Assembly: GCA_013397115.1 (NCBI GenBank)
Contig: VWZW01002569.1
Coordinates: forward strand, 1,226,766-1,290,765
Reading direction: 5' to 3'
Source of the DNA: Edolisoma coerulescens
Lineage: Eukaryota > Chordata > Aves > Passeriformes > Campephagidae
DNA: 64,000 bases
Each line of letters starts with the position of its first letter. Position 1 is the stretch's first letter. Both the position numbers and the translations under genes were made by a program. Shown here piece by piece: positions 53,283 through 64,000 of this stretch. The notes under the pieces were generated by a model. It worked only from the letters and a program-made list of their open reading frames with translations, ran no database searches and was not told the DNA's origin.

Positions 53283-53577
53283 CCGGGAGCGGTGGACAGT
53301 GAAGGGAAGGAAAGGAGAGGACAGGGCAGGACAGCCGCGACCTTGGCTATAGCGCCGGGCGCCCGGGCCGTGCCGCATCCCCCGCAGCGGGGCAGGGGCT
53401 GAGGCACCGNCGGGACGGGCGCCTGGCTGCGCGCCGGCCTGACTGTGGCCTCGCGAGGCGGCGTGGGGGCTCCGTGGGCCGGGGTCCCCGCTTCTCCTCT
53501 TCCTCTCTTTGGCTCTCTGACAGTGTCTCCTGAGACCTCGGCTCAGAGCCGCGCGGGCGCTCCCTCCCTCAGCCCAG
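53283..53577 (+). other. ZBED1: Inferred non-coding first exon of ZBED1 (3' part)
   Basis: The readable sequence after the gap contains no ATG on the plus strand and ends AGCCCAG|GTAGGT, a strong donor. The start of the exon is unknown. It pairs naturally with the acceptor at 59849/59850, giving the two-exon structure with an intronless reading frame known for vertebrate ZBED1. Confidence 0.6.
53448..53459. promoter_or_regulatory. Palindromic CGCG promoter element
   Basis: GCCTCGCGAGGC is a perfect 12-base palindrome whose core CTCGCGAG matches the centre of the TCTCGCGAGA element found in many CpG-island promoters and reported to be bound by BANP. It lies about 120 bases upstream of the exon 1 donor. 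Binding here is inference. Confidence 0.5.
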
Positions 53578-56500
53578 GTAGGTGCTTGGAAGGCGGGTAG
53601 CGGCGGGGCGCTTCCCCCGGCCCGGGCGCTCCTGCCGCCGCCGCTCGCCGTGCCCCTACCCCGCTGGGGCGGCCGGGACCGCCGGTTTCGGCCTCCCTGT
53701 CCCGGCTGCTCCAGGAGGGGAACGTACCTGTGCTCCGAAAGCTTATTATTTGATACCGGCTGTCACTCGCTGATAGAATTTAAGCTGACAAATGAGTGAC
53801 ACTTGTAGGTTTTCTAAGGGACTTCAGGTTAGTCGTTGGTTTGAGAAGTTAGGTTTTTGCACTTTTCTGATTTGGATCAACAGCATGTTAAATGCTGACT
53901 TAGGGGAAACTTTGAGTTTGCCGAAAAACAACAATCTGCTCACATTACCCTTGAAGTCTCTAAAATGTTTCTGAGTTTATAAACTTAGAGCAAACTATGA
54001 GTTCAGACAGATGTGTAGGTTATTATCCGAGCTGAGTATACAACTACATTGAGGTCCATGCCTTTAACTTTCCTTGTCAGCAGGTGGGCCTTTGTGGCCC
54101 TGTCGATAGTTTTAACCAGAGGAACAGTAAAAAAAAGTAATATTGAGAGGGCCTAGTTTTTCATTAAGGAATTCGGCAGATGAGGATATTGTTTTAGGGA
54201 ATATCTGAAGTACTGGGAAGGAGATGGAACAAGTACACCACACAATAGGAGCGTGTTTGTTCATCTTATCACCTGTGGCATCCTTGGGTAGCGTTTTGTC
54301 TACTTTTTGTTCATTCTTGATTCTTCTGCTGGGATTCCCTTTCTCATTCTCAAAACACAGCAATAAAACCCTCAAACAAACGAGAGGACCCTGGTGACAA
54401 AAAAGGCAGATGTGCATATGGTTTGAAGTCATCTGAGCATTTTTCTAGCATTAGTGTTTCTTGGCAGAGGAAATTCGGGTATTTTGCCTAGGGTGTGTAA
54501 CACTTTCCAAATCTTTTTTCGAACCACAGAGAAACAGCATGACGAAAATGTGACCCAGTGTTTTGTTGCAGTCTGCTCTTTGCTGCTGTTGAAAAAAAAG
54601 GCGTTGAATTTGGAAATGCCAGAGGAAGGCGGTGAAGATCCAACCTAGGAAATGTCACTTGCCTAAGTGGGACCAAGGCAGATTTGACAGATGTGAAAAG
54701 TTTTCTTTGAGCCCTAACTTGGGATGTTTCTTTACCAAGGACAAGTGGTTTCCTCCTCAGCTAGTTGTTTGTACACAGTTCCCTCTTGGCAGTTACCCGC
54801 TGCCTTGCTTTGACTCGCTGTCCAGCCATTGCTTAAAGAAGTGATTCACCTTAACAACTGGAACCTTTTTACCCAGATGAACCTCGTTTCCATAATAACT
54901 TCAAAATAGTGATGTCAGTGCAACAAAAAGCAAAAAGTGTTGTTAGAATGAGCTTGGATCAGTAAACTACAGTTTCTGTAAGAAAACCCCGAGTACGTTT
55001 TTCAGACGGTAATCTATAAAGGTGTGTATGTTTAAAATTTTCTATCTCTTTTTGAGGGGGTGTACGTAACTCTCACAAGTACTGGCATTATATTGTCAGG
55101 ATGCCTTCCTGTGGAGAGCTTGGAGTGGCAAAGTGGGGCTGGGAAGGACAGGACAGGGAGGCAGAGATAGCCATTCCTCTGATCCTGGCTTCCTTGGCCC
55201 CAGTTTCCATGTCAGAGTTCCCACTCTCTGCAGCAGCGGTGTGGATCTCACTTGGAAGATTTAAAAGAGTGAGGTGCCTGCTCGCTTGTCCTTTAGCTCT
55301 GTGGATGAGTAAAGGGTTCCAGTCTCAGTGCAGCCCTTCTGCCTCTGAATTTTCCAAGAAAAGCTTACTTTCTTATCCTTGTTGTGAAGAAGTGCTCAGG
55401 ATTTTAATCCAAGTAAACGAAACTAGTTTAACTTTTATTTTTCCTTACCCCAATTTAAGAGTTGCATGCCCTTAGCACATGTGCTTTTAAAAGTGACCCA
55501 TGTGTTCTTTCACATCATACTGGAGTTCATCTGATTTTTATAGATGGGATTCAAGACAGTTTTTTGGGGAAAGAGTTTGAGCTGTGAAATCTAGGTTCAG
55601 TATAAAAACTTGGTAATTGTTTCAAGTTGCAAACTGAAAAGATAGTAACATTCTCTATTCAAGAGAATGTCTCCCGCCTCAACACAGAGCAGGGAAATTG
55701 ACCTGAAATTCTGATCTTGAAGCTCAGGGAAGGGAAATACAGAGCTGGGACTATAAACAGGGTGTGCAGTCAGTGATTGCTTCGCTAACTAAAATCAGTA
55801 TAGAGGAAAGTGCAGAAATAAAGGGGAACTTAAGTTAAACTTCAGAACATTTTTCCAAGTACTAATTGCATAAACAGTATAACTGCTAATATGTAGTTTT
55901 AGTGTTCAGTAGTTTAAACTATTAATAGTTTCCTTAGAAATTACTGCTTGGACTTCTTTACAGGGCTTAATCTTAATTAATTGAAGGGAAGAAAAAAAGC
56001 CCTGCATGACTAAAGTTCTTGATTAAAACGGCTTTTTAAAAACACAAATCTAATCAGTGGGTTGATAAAAGATAAACTAATATTAATTGTGACACCAGGA
56101 TATTACCAGTGGAAATGTGATCACCAAAAGTCATCCTACTGATAAGAAAAATGGTTCGTATAATTAAAAGCTTCCCAAGGAATTTATTTGGCATCTTCCT
56201 CCTGCATTTTTTCTTCTACTGTACATATCTCATTGAAATTTGATAGGGGAAACCTAAATGCTGAGTGTTATGTAGTAGTTTTGAAGTCTTTGTAGTTACA
56301 TTTGGAACATGTAATGTGTAGAAAACTGTCTCTGAAGAAGGTGGTAATGTGGATTAAGTTCAGGAGACCTTAAAGGTGACTCCTGGTCTTCTTAAAAGTG
56401 ATTGAAATTTCATACATATTTTTTATTTCCCCAATTGTTAGTTACTTGGTATCCTCATTTGTACCAAATTTCTTTACAGTTAATTGTGAAATGTTGATTT

Positions 56501-59500
56501 AGGATCATACATCTCTTAATTTTGATTCATATTTTGAGAGCTTTTACTTTATATGAGTAAAGCGTAGTGAGAGGCTGAGCACTTCCTGCTCAAGGCTGTG
56601 TGAGCTCCAGGTTGTAAATCATCCAGAGGAGGGCAGAGAAGTGACCAGGTAGGAGGGATTGATGGCAGGCAAAAATGCAGTTACATCTAGCAGTTAAATC
56701 CTCTCCCTACATGTGCTCCTAAAAGAGTTATTAAGTCAGTTTCAGAATGAGGAAGCACTTGCTTTATGGTTGTGCTTGTGCTGACTGAGACAAAGGTTGT
56801 TGGACAAGGATACCCACGGGGTGCCATTGCTGTGCATGCACAGGGAGGCAGAGCTAAGGTTGCAGGGTGTCTGTGCATCGCACGTTTCCTCACATCCCCA
56901 TGCTTGGTTTCACAATCCAAGTGACTCTTGTGCGGGTTTTGAACCAATTTTCTTTGCCACTGGGGAAACTGAGCCCTGCATGCAAGGGTAGTACGGCTGC
57001 CCTCCACGACACAAGTCGTCATAGTGACATTATTATTTTGGCCCAAGGCCTGCCCTGGAGAGGGAAGTCCTGGGTTTGTATTGGGAGAATGAGAGGGCAG
57101 TCTAAGAGGTATGAGGAGACAGCACAGCCTGCCCCAAAAACAGCAGGGATGAGGTGCTAGGGCCAGAAAATCTGGACTCTTCCTCCTCCTCCTCCTCCTG
57201 TGGCAGCTGAGTTCACTGCAAAGCCAGCAGAGGATCCTCTCTGCAGGCTCGTAGAAGCCTCGGCCTCGGGACTGGCTGATGGTGCTGGCCAGCTGCATGG
57301 AGGAAGCAAGGGAAAGAAACAGCAGCTTCTCCAAAGGTGCTGTCCTGTGGGTGGTAAGTCAGGGTTGCAGTTGTTTTTGCCAGGAGTGGACTATGAACAC
57401 TGTTTCACTGAAAGTGGAAAAGTTTACCTCTTCTTGGAGAAAAATGAGAGGTGTGGGGTTTTTGGTTTGTGTTCATAATGCCAGTTATGCTGTATAACAC
57501 TCAATGAGAGGCAGGGATGATTAGCAGGTTATATTTGAGCTATTACAACAGCTGAAGTGTATTTTACAGCATTCTACTAAAAGCTGTATTATACTGGCAT
57601 ATCCTTAGCTGTGACAATGCTGCTCTCGGCCACTATTGCCAAGTGCCTGATACATCGCAAAACGATGGCAAAGCTATGACATACATAAGAATGAAGAGTG
57701 GGGTGAGTCTGTAACACTCCCGTACTCTGAAATAACTTCTACTTTATCAGTTGGTGATGAACTTTTTATGATCCAAGGTGTGTCATACTAATTTTAAATA
57801 TTAAAGATGGATCGATTCTTTTATTACTGTGCCTTCCTCCTTACTTTCAGGAATTGCCAGGTAACTGCAGAGGAAACTCTTAAGATTTAATGAAATGCCG
57901 TGAGCCTCTGTGCTTCCTCAAGATACCATGTCATGGGTTGAAATGGAGGAATCTAAAAGCTATGATAATATGTATTGATATGACATGTCTTGTCAGTGCA
58001 CTATCTGATGCCATGGCAGGGTTACCTCATTAGACATTACACCACTTGGTCTTTCAAAATCATCAGTTTTTGTGGGATTGCATACCTTGGTGCTGTTGAT
58101 ATGCACATGTTTGGAATTAGGCAGCATTACCATGTTGAATCGATAGTTTATCCTGGCAACTTAAAGGCACTGAATGAATCACAGTAGAAGGCATGCTAGT
58201 AGGCAGAACATTGCCCCTCCCTCAGGAAAAAACCCGAAGTGTCTACACCCAGAAGTAAATCTTCAGAACAAATGCAATAAAATGCTTGCCCTGCATCTCT
58301 CATTCTGCTTCTAAACCAGCAGCTGTGTTTAGATAAATATGTTTGGTATTGGTTAACCTGTGTTTGGTTTTCCATTCAAGACATTCTGAAAATATTGCAA
58401 AATACCAGCTATAGTTCAGAAAGAAAACTGTCTTTTCTTAGGAATGTTCACCAACAGCAGAAAGCACCCCAGAGAAGCTTGCACGCATACTTTTTTTTTT
58501 CTTTGTTTAGTATTCCCTTGTAGCAATAGGAAAAAGTCAGATTGTTTCTTCCTGCCCTAACCAGCCAGTCTTACCACCTGAGGATTTCTGGGCTTGGGCA
58601 CAGGTGCAGCTCCCGAGGAGCAGAGAAGTAGCAGTGCCATTGTTTTCAGTCTGATGGCTCCTCATGTTCCTTTCCTGTTCTCTTTCTCTGGATTTTTGTG
58701 GAAGAGGCTGCATCCATGTTTACCTGATGTCTTCCTTCTCCTTCCCAATGCTGGCCAAGGCCCTGGAAAAGGGTTGGTTGCTGTCACGGTGGTGTGGAAG
58801 AAATAGAGAAGTGTCAGGGTGCAGCCGCACTGTGCTGTGACTTGGCTTTTTGGTGTAGTGAGATCAGCTCTGGTGGGTGCCAGCTGCCAGCACTGTTCAC
58901 AGAGGCACTGTAGGCATCAAGTAGTACTTGCATGTGACTGCACAAGAAGCGTTGTCCTGTGCAGATATCAAAGTACAGATTGCCAAGTCTCATCTCGCTC
59001 ATCTCTAGTGTCATCCCCTCCCAACTTCTGTAGCCTTTTGAAGAAAATGCAGCAAAATTATTTTCCAGCTGATGTGGATGATAACATTTATTAGTGCTTC
59101 CCTGTCTGCTTTTCCTGTAATTATAATGCACTATTATTCCAGGAACCAAAATTGTGAACTGGTACTTCAGGAGATAACTTTGATTTCAGAAAGAGAAGGA
59201 CAGGAAAGATGTCAGACATGTATTGTTGATCTGCATGAAGTTCAAGCTCCTTTTCCTTTTATTTCAGTCAGAAAACATCTTTACGTTTGAGAGGAGCAGA
59301 TTATTGCCATAATTTGCATCACAGATTTTTTATTATCGTTTCTTTTGTTAAAGCAAAAGCTGAAACAGATCGAACTAACAAAACTTCTTTCAAAATAAAC
59401 AAACAAGAAAACCTTTGCTCCTTCAGTATCAGATTTCAATTGAAATAAATGTTAACAGCAAAGTTCAGTAATTCTTTGGCAAGAGGATGTTTGTCTAGTT

Positions 59501-59849
59501 CCAACTTAATGGCAGGAAAATGCTGTAGCAGATGAGTAGTAATTTATCAGGTCTGCGGTGGTGGTTATGCATTCTCTACCCAGAATTATGAAATTCCAGA
59601 AAAAAAGATTTACTCAGGTCTTCTAGCTCAGTTTCACAGCAGAATGAGATATATTTAAACCCCTTTTAATTTTTGACAATTCAATGGGCTTCTTGTAGGT
59701 CACACTTCCTGCAAATTTTATCTTTAAATTTGCAAATGTAATTAGTGAGTAGGTTTCTTGATACATTCACAGAAACGCTGATTTCACATAGTTGAGTGTG
59801 GTCAAACTTGTGCTTTCTCATTGTATCTTTATCTTACTGCCTTTATCAG
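53578..59849 (+). other. ZBED1: Inferred ZBED1 5' UTR intron
   Basis: The intron starts GTAGGT and ends with a pyrimidine-rich run and TTTATCAG. It is about 6.3 kb and contains no supported exon. A 215-codon minus-strand open frame (56687-57334) overlaps a TCC microsatellite and shows no domain. Confidence 0.6.
57181..57199. repeat. (TCC)n microsatellite
   Basis: Six perfect TCC units within the ZBED1 intron; on the minus strand this gives a run of arginine codons in an otherwise featureless open frame. Confidence 0.9.
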
Positions 59850-59850
59850 G
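59821..59850 (+). other. ZBED1: Splice acceptor before ZBED1 coding exon
   Basis: A pyrimidine-rich stretch (TCTTTATCTTACTGCC) leads to TTTATCAG|G, placing the exon start at 59850. The exon then has an in-frame TGA at 59865-59867 and the ATG at 59901. Confidence 0.7.
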
Positions 59851-59900
59851 TACTCATTAATGAGTGAAGGATCAAAAGGTGGGACGGTGGCCAAGAAGCA

Positions 59901-61988
59901 ATGGAGAATAAAAGTTTAGAAGGTTCCCCATCAGACCTAAAGTTAGTGGCTCACCCGAGAGCAAAGAGTAAAGTGTGGAAGTACTTTGGGTTTGATACCA
60001 ATGCAGAAGGATGCATATTACAGTGGAAGAAGATCTACTGCCGTATTTGCATGGCACAGATTGCCTATTCAGGAAACACGTCCAACCTTTCCTACCACCT
60101 TGAGAAAAATCACCCCGATGAATTCTGTGAGTTTGTGAAAAGTAACACAGAGCAAATGAGGGAAGCCTTTGCCACAGCATTTTCAAAAATCAAGCCGGAG
60201 TCGTCGCAGCAGGTTGTTCAAGATAGCCTCATCATGAAGACCTACCAGAACTACGAAAACAAAAAACATCAGGAACTGACATCTGCAGTCATCAGCTTAA
60301 TTTGCGAGGGCATGTATCCAGCCTCCATTGTTGATGAACCTACCTTCAAGGCCCTCTTGAGAACCGCAGACCCCAGGTATGAACTTCCGAGCCGGAAGTA
60401 CTTCTGTACAAAAGCAATTCCTGAAAAGTACAGTGCTATTAGAGAAATTGTGCTGAAAGAGCTCACTGAGGTTCTGTGGTGTGGCATATCCACGGACATG
60501 TGGAGGAGCGAAAACCAGAACAGGTCGTATGTAACTGTGGCAGTTCACTTTCTCAGCAGCAGTCCTGCCAACTGCCTGGCTGTGAACTCGCGGTGTTTGA
60601 AAACATTCGAAGTACCAGAGGATAACACTGCAGAGACCATTACACGAGTTCTTTATGAAACATTCATTGAATGGGGGATCAATACAAAAGTCTTTGGTGC
60701 TACAACAGATTACAGTAAAGACATTGTGAAAGCTTGCTCTCTCCTAGATATTCCAGTACAGATGCCTTGTTTGGGGCACACTTTTAACGCAGGAATACAA
60801 CAAGCTTTTCAGCTCCCCAAACTCTGCAACCTTCTTGCCAGATGCCGAAAGCTAGTGGAGTATTTTCAGCAGTCTACGGTCGCAATGTACATGCTGAGCG
60901 AGAAGCAGAAGCAGCAGAATATTCTCCACTGCATGCTGGTAAGCGACCGTGTTTCCTGGTGGGGAAGCACGCTCGCTATGCTGCAGCGCCTCAAGGAGCA
61001 GCAGTTTGTCATTGCGGCTGTTCTCGTGGAGGACAGCAACAACCACCACCTCATGTTGGAATCCAGTGAGTGGAATACAATCGAAGGGCTGGTGGAGCTG
61101 CTCCAGCCTTTCAAGCAGGTTGCAGAGATGATGTCTGCTTCAAAGTACCCGACGATAAGTATGGTGAAGCCACTTCTCCACATGCTTCTGAATACTACTC
61201 TGAACATCAAAGAGAACGATTTGAAAGAAATCAGCATGGCAAAGGAGGTGATTGCTAAAGAGTTGTCAACCACCTACCAGCACACACCTGAGATAGACAT
61301 GTTTCTTAATGTTGCAACTTTCTTGGATCCCCGCTACAAGAAACTGCCTTTTCTTTCAGCCTTTGAGAGGCAGCAGGTGGAAAACAGAGTGGTGGAAGAA
61401 GCAAAAAGCCTGCTGGAGAAAGTAAAAGAAAATAGCTTTAGAACTGAGGAGAAATTCTTCACTGTTTCAGAAGAGCCCCCTATGAAAAAAATCATCATCT
61501 CCTCTACTCCTCCTCCTACCAGTGTCATCAACAACATGCTCGCAGAGATCTTTTGCCAGACGGGAGGTGTGGAAGATCAGGAGGAATGGCATGCTCAAAT
61601 CGTTGAGGAGTTGAGCAACTTCAAGTCACAAAAGGTCCTCGGTTTGAATGAAGACCCATTGAAGTGGTGGTCTGACAGACTAGCGCTGTTTCCAGTTTTA
61701 CCAAAGGTTCTTCAAAAATACTGGTGTATTCTGGCCACAAGGGTCTTCCCTGAACGCCTTTTTGGTTCTTCTGCTAATGTTGTGAGTGCAAAGAGAAACC
61801 GGTTAGCCCCGGCTCACGTGGATGAGCAGATCTTTTTGTATGAAAACAGTCGCAATGGGGCTGAGGCAGAACCAGAGGACGAAGATGAAGGAGAGTGGGG
61901 TTTGGAACAGGAACAGATTTTTAATTTAAATGACTCTGTAAACATAAACAACAATTTCTTTAATATTCGAGACAGTGGGTTTGTTTAA
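59901..61988 (+). CDS. ZBED1: ZBED1, BED-type zinc finger protein (hAT-derived)
   Basis: The 695-residue intronless frame closely matches mammalian ZBED1 (694 residues in human) from its N-terminus MENKSLE to the end. The start has G at -3 and G at +4 and follows an in-frame stop. The BED finger spans about residues 20-75, with Cys47, Cys50, His66 and His71 as zinc ligands. A hAT transposase-like RNase H fold follows: TDMW (Asp199), ATTD (Asp270), CLGH (Cys290, His293), SWW (353-354) and LDPRYK (475-480). The hAT dimerisation region is about 561-655 (EEWH, LKWWSDR, ERLFG), then an acidic tail. In human the nuclear protein (hDREF) binds TGTCG(C/T)GA(C/T)A-type sites in promoters of ribosomal protein and proliferation genes and self-associates through the C-terminus. 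It descends from a captured hAT transposon. No terminal inverted repeats were seen here. No frameshift or internal stop; full and functional by sequence. Confidence 0.97.
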   Translation: MENKSLEGSPSDLKLVAHPRAKSKVWKYFGFDTNAEGCILQWKKIYCRICMAQIAYSGNTSNLSYHLEKNHPDEFCEFVKSNTEQMREAFATAFSKIKPESSQQVVQDSLIMKTYQNYENKKHQELTSAVISLICEGMYPASIVDEPTFKALLRTADPRYELPSRKYFCTKAIPEKYSAIREIVLKELTEVLWCGISTDMWRSENQNRSYVTVAVHFLSSSPANCLAVNSRCLKTFEVPEDNTAETITRVLYETFIEWGINTKVFGATTDYSKDIVKACSLLDIPVQMPCLGHTFNAGIQQAFQLPKLCNLLARCRKLVEYFQQSTVAMYMLSEKQKQQNILHCMLVSDRVSWWGSTLAMLQRLKEQQFVIAAVLVEDSNNHHLMLESSEWNTIEGLVELLQPFKQVAEMMSASKYPTISMVKPLLHMLLNTTLNIKENDLKEISMAKEVIAKELSTTYQHTPEIDMFLNVATFLDPRYKKLPFLSAFERQQVENRVVEEAKSLLEKVKENSFRTEEKFFTVSEEPPMKKIIISSTPPPTSVINNMLAEIFCQTGGVEDQEEWHAQIVEELSNFKSQKVLGLNEDPLKWWSDRLALFPVLPKVLQKYWCILATRVFPERLFGSSANVVSAKRNRLAPAHVDEQIFLYENSRNGAEAEPEDEDEGEWGLEQEQIFNLNDSVNINNNFFNIRDSGFV

Positions 61989-63110
61989 CAGGACTGCTGT
62001 GGTACATTTAATAACAAAGAAAAAAGGTATTTGTCTTAAGTTACCAAAAATTCTTCTGTTTTATGCTATGACTGCTGTAAATATTGAACAGTTGTAACAA
62101 ACTTGATTTAGCTTCCATTGTCTGTGTTTTTCCCACTGTCTTAAAACATGAATGACTTGTGATTAAACAGCACTGAAATGAATGAGGAAATAAATTCCAC
62201 AAAGGCTGTGATTTCTGACTGTGGCCCAGATTTCAGAAAGCACTTATCCATGTGCTTCCTTTCCACTTGCTTCAGTGGGAGACAAACACATGCTTATGTG
62301 CTTTCTATCACAAAATTATTTTCCTGAGTTAGGACCTTGAGGAAGTTTTTAAAATTTATGCCTCCATTTGTAAATCCTGTGGGACTCAGGATGCTAGCTT
62401 TAAATTTTGGATTTTAAAACGTTTTTAAAATCCATAAACCTGACCAGTGAATATTTTTAGAATATATTGTTGCTTTGGAATGAAAAAAGATCTTGAGCCT
62501 GATTTTCACTACCTCATGTCTTAGGTCTGCTCTATGCTAGAAAAGTTCAGCTGGTATAATTCTGTTGGTTAGGGAACTGATGTGTTATTCTTTTAACTGA
62601 TACTGTGCTGGCATAGGCTGTAGTGTGGATGCATTTATACTGGGATAATTTATTTTCCTTCCAGTGCAGTGTAAATGGTATAAACACTTAAACTGGTATT
62701 GCTGTGTCCACATTAGTCCAGTTTTGCCATTTACCTGCAGCTAAATGGTAAAATTGGTTTTTTGTTTGTTTTGCTTTGTGTCTAAGCAAGCCCTGATTGT
62801 AGTCTCTTGTGCTTTTGCAAAGTGGTAACCAAGTGTGGGGTCAAGGCAGTGTTGTGTTACCTTCGCCTTGTGCTGATGCCGTGGCTGATGCCACGTGGTG
62901 TGTAGCAGGCAAGGCATCAGCCCTTTGGTAAGGGAGGGAGGGAGAGAGGAAAGGAGAGGCGGAGAGACGTCTGCAGGCCACGGGTCTAATGGTTTGTCTG
63001 TGTTGTAAAATCCTTAGCCTCTTCATTTAATGGGGACTTTGCCCAGGGTAGCTAGAAAATCTTGTTGGCAAGAAAAGCAAAATAAAAAGCTTTAATATTA
63101 TGTAAATATA
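61989..63110 (+). other. ZBED1: ZBED1 3' UTR with candidate poly(A) signals
   Basis: AATAAA occurs at 62189-62194 and again at 63081-63086, about 200 and 1,090 bases after the stop. Either or both could end the transcript. No coding sequence was seen. The tract around 62930-62965 is purine-rich (GGGA/GAGA). Confidence 0.55.
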
Positions 63111-64000
63111 TTTAAAAGAAGGGGACCCTTCCATTTCCTCACATGTATTTAGTGAGTCTTTAAAATTATTTTTTATTACATTAGCACTTAAAAACTTTTT
63201 TCTCCTGTCTCTTTTTGCTTCAGTTTGTAGAGTGGACTTCAGTCCCATCCAGTGTGTTGTAACTGCTCCCTTTGTGTCTCTAAGCATAAGTGTTTTAAGC
63301 CCTTTTGAGAACTTGACAAACAGGAAAAAAGAAAGGAAACCAACCTGAGACCCCCCNTAGTCTACAACTCTGTTAAGCAGTATCTGTCACTGTTCTGGAG
63401 GAAGAAAGTTGGGGTTTTTTAATCACGGTGGCACCCGTGGACATTGGGTTGTAAAAAGGGCACAGACAGCAGGAACATACAAAAATGAGAATGGCAATGG
63501 AATCAAATCTACTGCCAAACTGTTTGTTTATGGTTTGCTTTAATAGTTTTTGGAAGTTTGAGGCCTCTGTGTTCTTTGTAGGTGGTGGGAACAGGTGAGT
63601 GAGTGAGGAGGAAGGACAGAGGTTAGGCTAAAGGAACAGTGAAGCAAGTAATCACAAACTACATACAGAAAAATGTTTAAGCCTGGGAAAAATGCAGTTA
63701 GCAGATGGTGCAGTCTGTGTTTGGCTGTTAGTAAGCCTGGGGTTTCACTTTGCAGCCCCCTAAAAACTGATTTGCACTCGTACAAAGTACACGCACTGTG
63801 CATCCTGTTGAATGTCGCTCCTCTCCACATCCACTGAAGAGGTGTATGTGATTGCCCAAGGTGCAAAATGCAGGCTTGGCTTAAAATCCTGTAGGCTATC
63901 TGTGAGGGCAACAAAATCAAATTACGGAAGGGAGCGAGAGACCTGAATTCCTGTGACACGCCAGCAGTCTGCCAGGAAGACCTCTTGGTTTTTATGGCCA
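63111..64000. other. Downstream flank of ZBED1
   Basis: No exon is recognised; the 139-codon minus-strand frame at 63540-63959 has no motif. By human gene order this could lie in a DHRSX intron, but nothing in the sequence shows it. Confidence 0.45.

Larger units (their letters stand above)
52790..53760 (+). promoter_or_regulatory. CpG island, ZBED1 promoter
   Basis: CpG-dense sequence holds CTG/CCG trinucleotide runs before a 65-base gap and GC-rich non-coding sequence after it, ending in a consensus donor at 53577/53578. There is no TATA box. Position, strand and donor fit it as the promoter and untranslated first exon of ZBED1, about 6.3 kb upstream of the coding exon. In human, DHRSX starts nearby on the same strand, so the island may also serve DHRSX. 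I found no DHRSX first coding exon in the readable sequence. It could be within the gap or outside the island. Confidence 0.8.

Noticed and set aside
52769..53407. 212-codon minus-strand and 146-codon plus-strand frames over the second CpG island
   Set aside because: Both cross the 65-base gap and are rich in Ala, Arg, Pro and Gly; no resemblance to DHRSX or another neighbour gene.
56687..57334. 215-codon minus-strand frame in the ZBED1 intron
   Set aside because: No domain or conserved pattern; its arginine run comes from the (TCC)n repeat. Only its length is unusual.
60269..61537. Minus-strand and shifted frames inside the ZBED1 coding exon
   Set aside because: Shadows of the conserved ZBED1 frame.

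Overview
The window reads as nuclear DNA from a bird. The evidence is CR1 non-LTR retrotransposon fragments as the main interspersed repeat, a solo retroviral LTR, a generally repeat-poor AT-rich background, and a nearly intact ZBED1 gene with a classical vertebrate CpG-island promoter. The species cannot be fixed from sequence alone. In human, ZBED1 lies next to and partly within DHRSX in the Xp/Yp pseudoautosomal region. Birds carry these genes on an autosome, so the likely setting is the avian counterpart of the DHRSX-ZBED1-CD99 block.

Layout: (1) 1-10639 is gene-poor. It holds a well-defined minus-strand solo LTR (4881-5304, 5-bp target duplication) and a weaker LTR-like patch near 8.1-8.3 kb. 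(2) 10640-12090 is a CpG island broken by a 182-base run of N. It carries a 42-residue single-pass membrane microprotein ORF (11254-11382, +), followed by a good splice donor 3' of the stop. (3) 12091-52789 is about 40 kb of AT-rich DNA without a convincing coding exon. It contains a cluster of CR1 pieces in both orientations (17.8-19.1 kb), a 183-bp sequence present twice as a direct repeat 2.75 kb apart, further CR1 tails at 32.4 and 45.5 kb, and several microsatellites. (4) 52790-53760 is a second CpG island with a 65-base gap, a palindromic CGCG promoter motif and a non-coding first exon ending in a CAG|GTAGGT donor. (5) 53578-59849 is the inferred ZBED1 intron. (6) 59901-61988 is the single-exon ZBED1 coding sequence, followed by 3' UTR and flanking DNA to 64000.

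Both supported genes are on the plus strand, each starting in its own CpG island about 42 kb apart. ZBED1 is a domesticated hAT transposase acting as a nuclear DNA-binding regulator of growth genes. The microprotein is the least explained element here and the best candidate for something poorly described. I found no RNA genes, CRISPR arrays or operon-like structure. Nearly all other open frames look like chance ORFs, repeat remnants or CpG-island artefacts.
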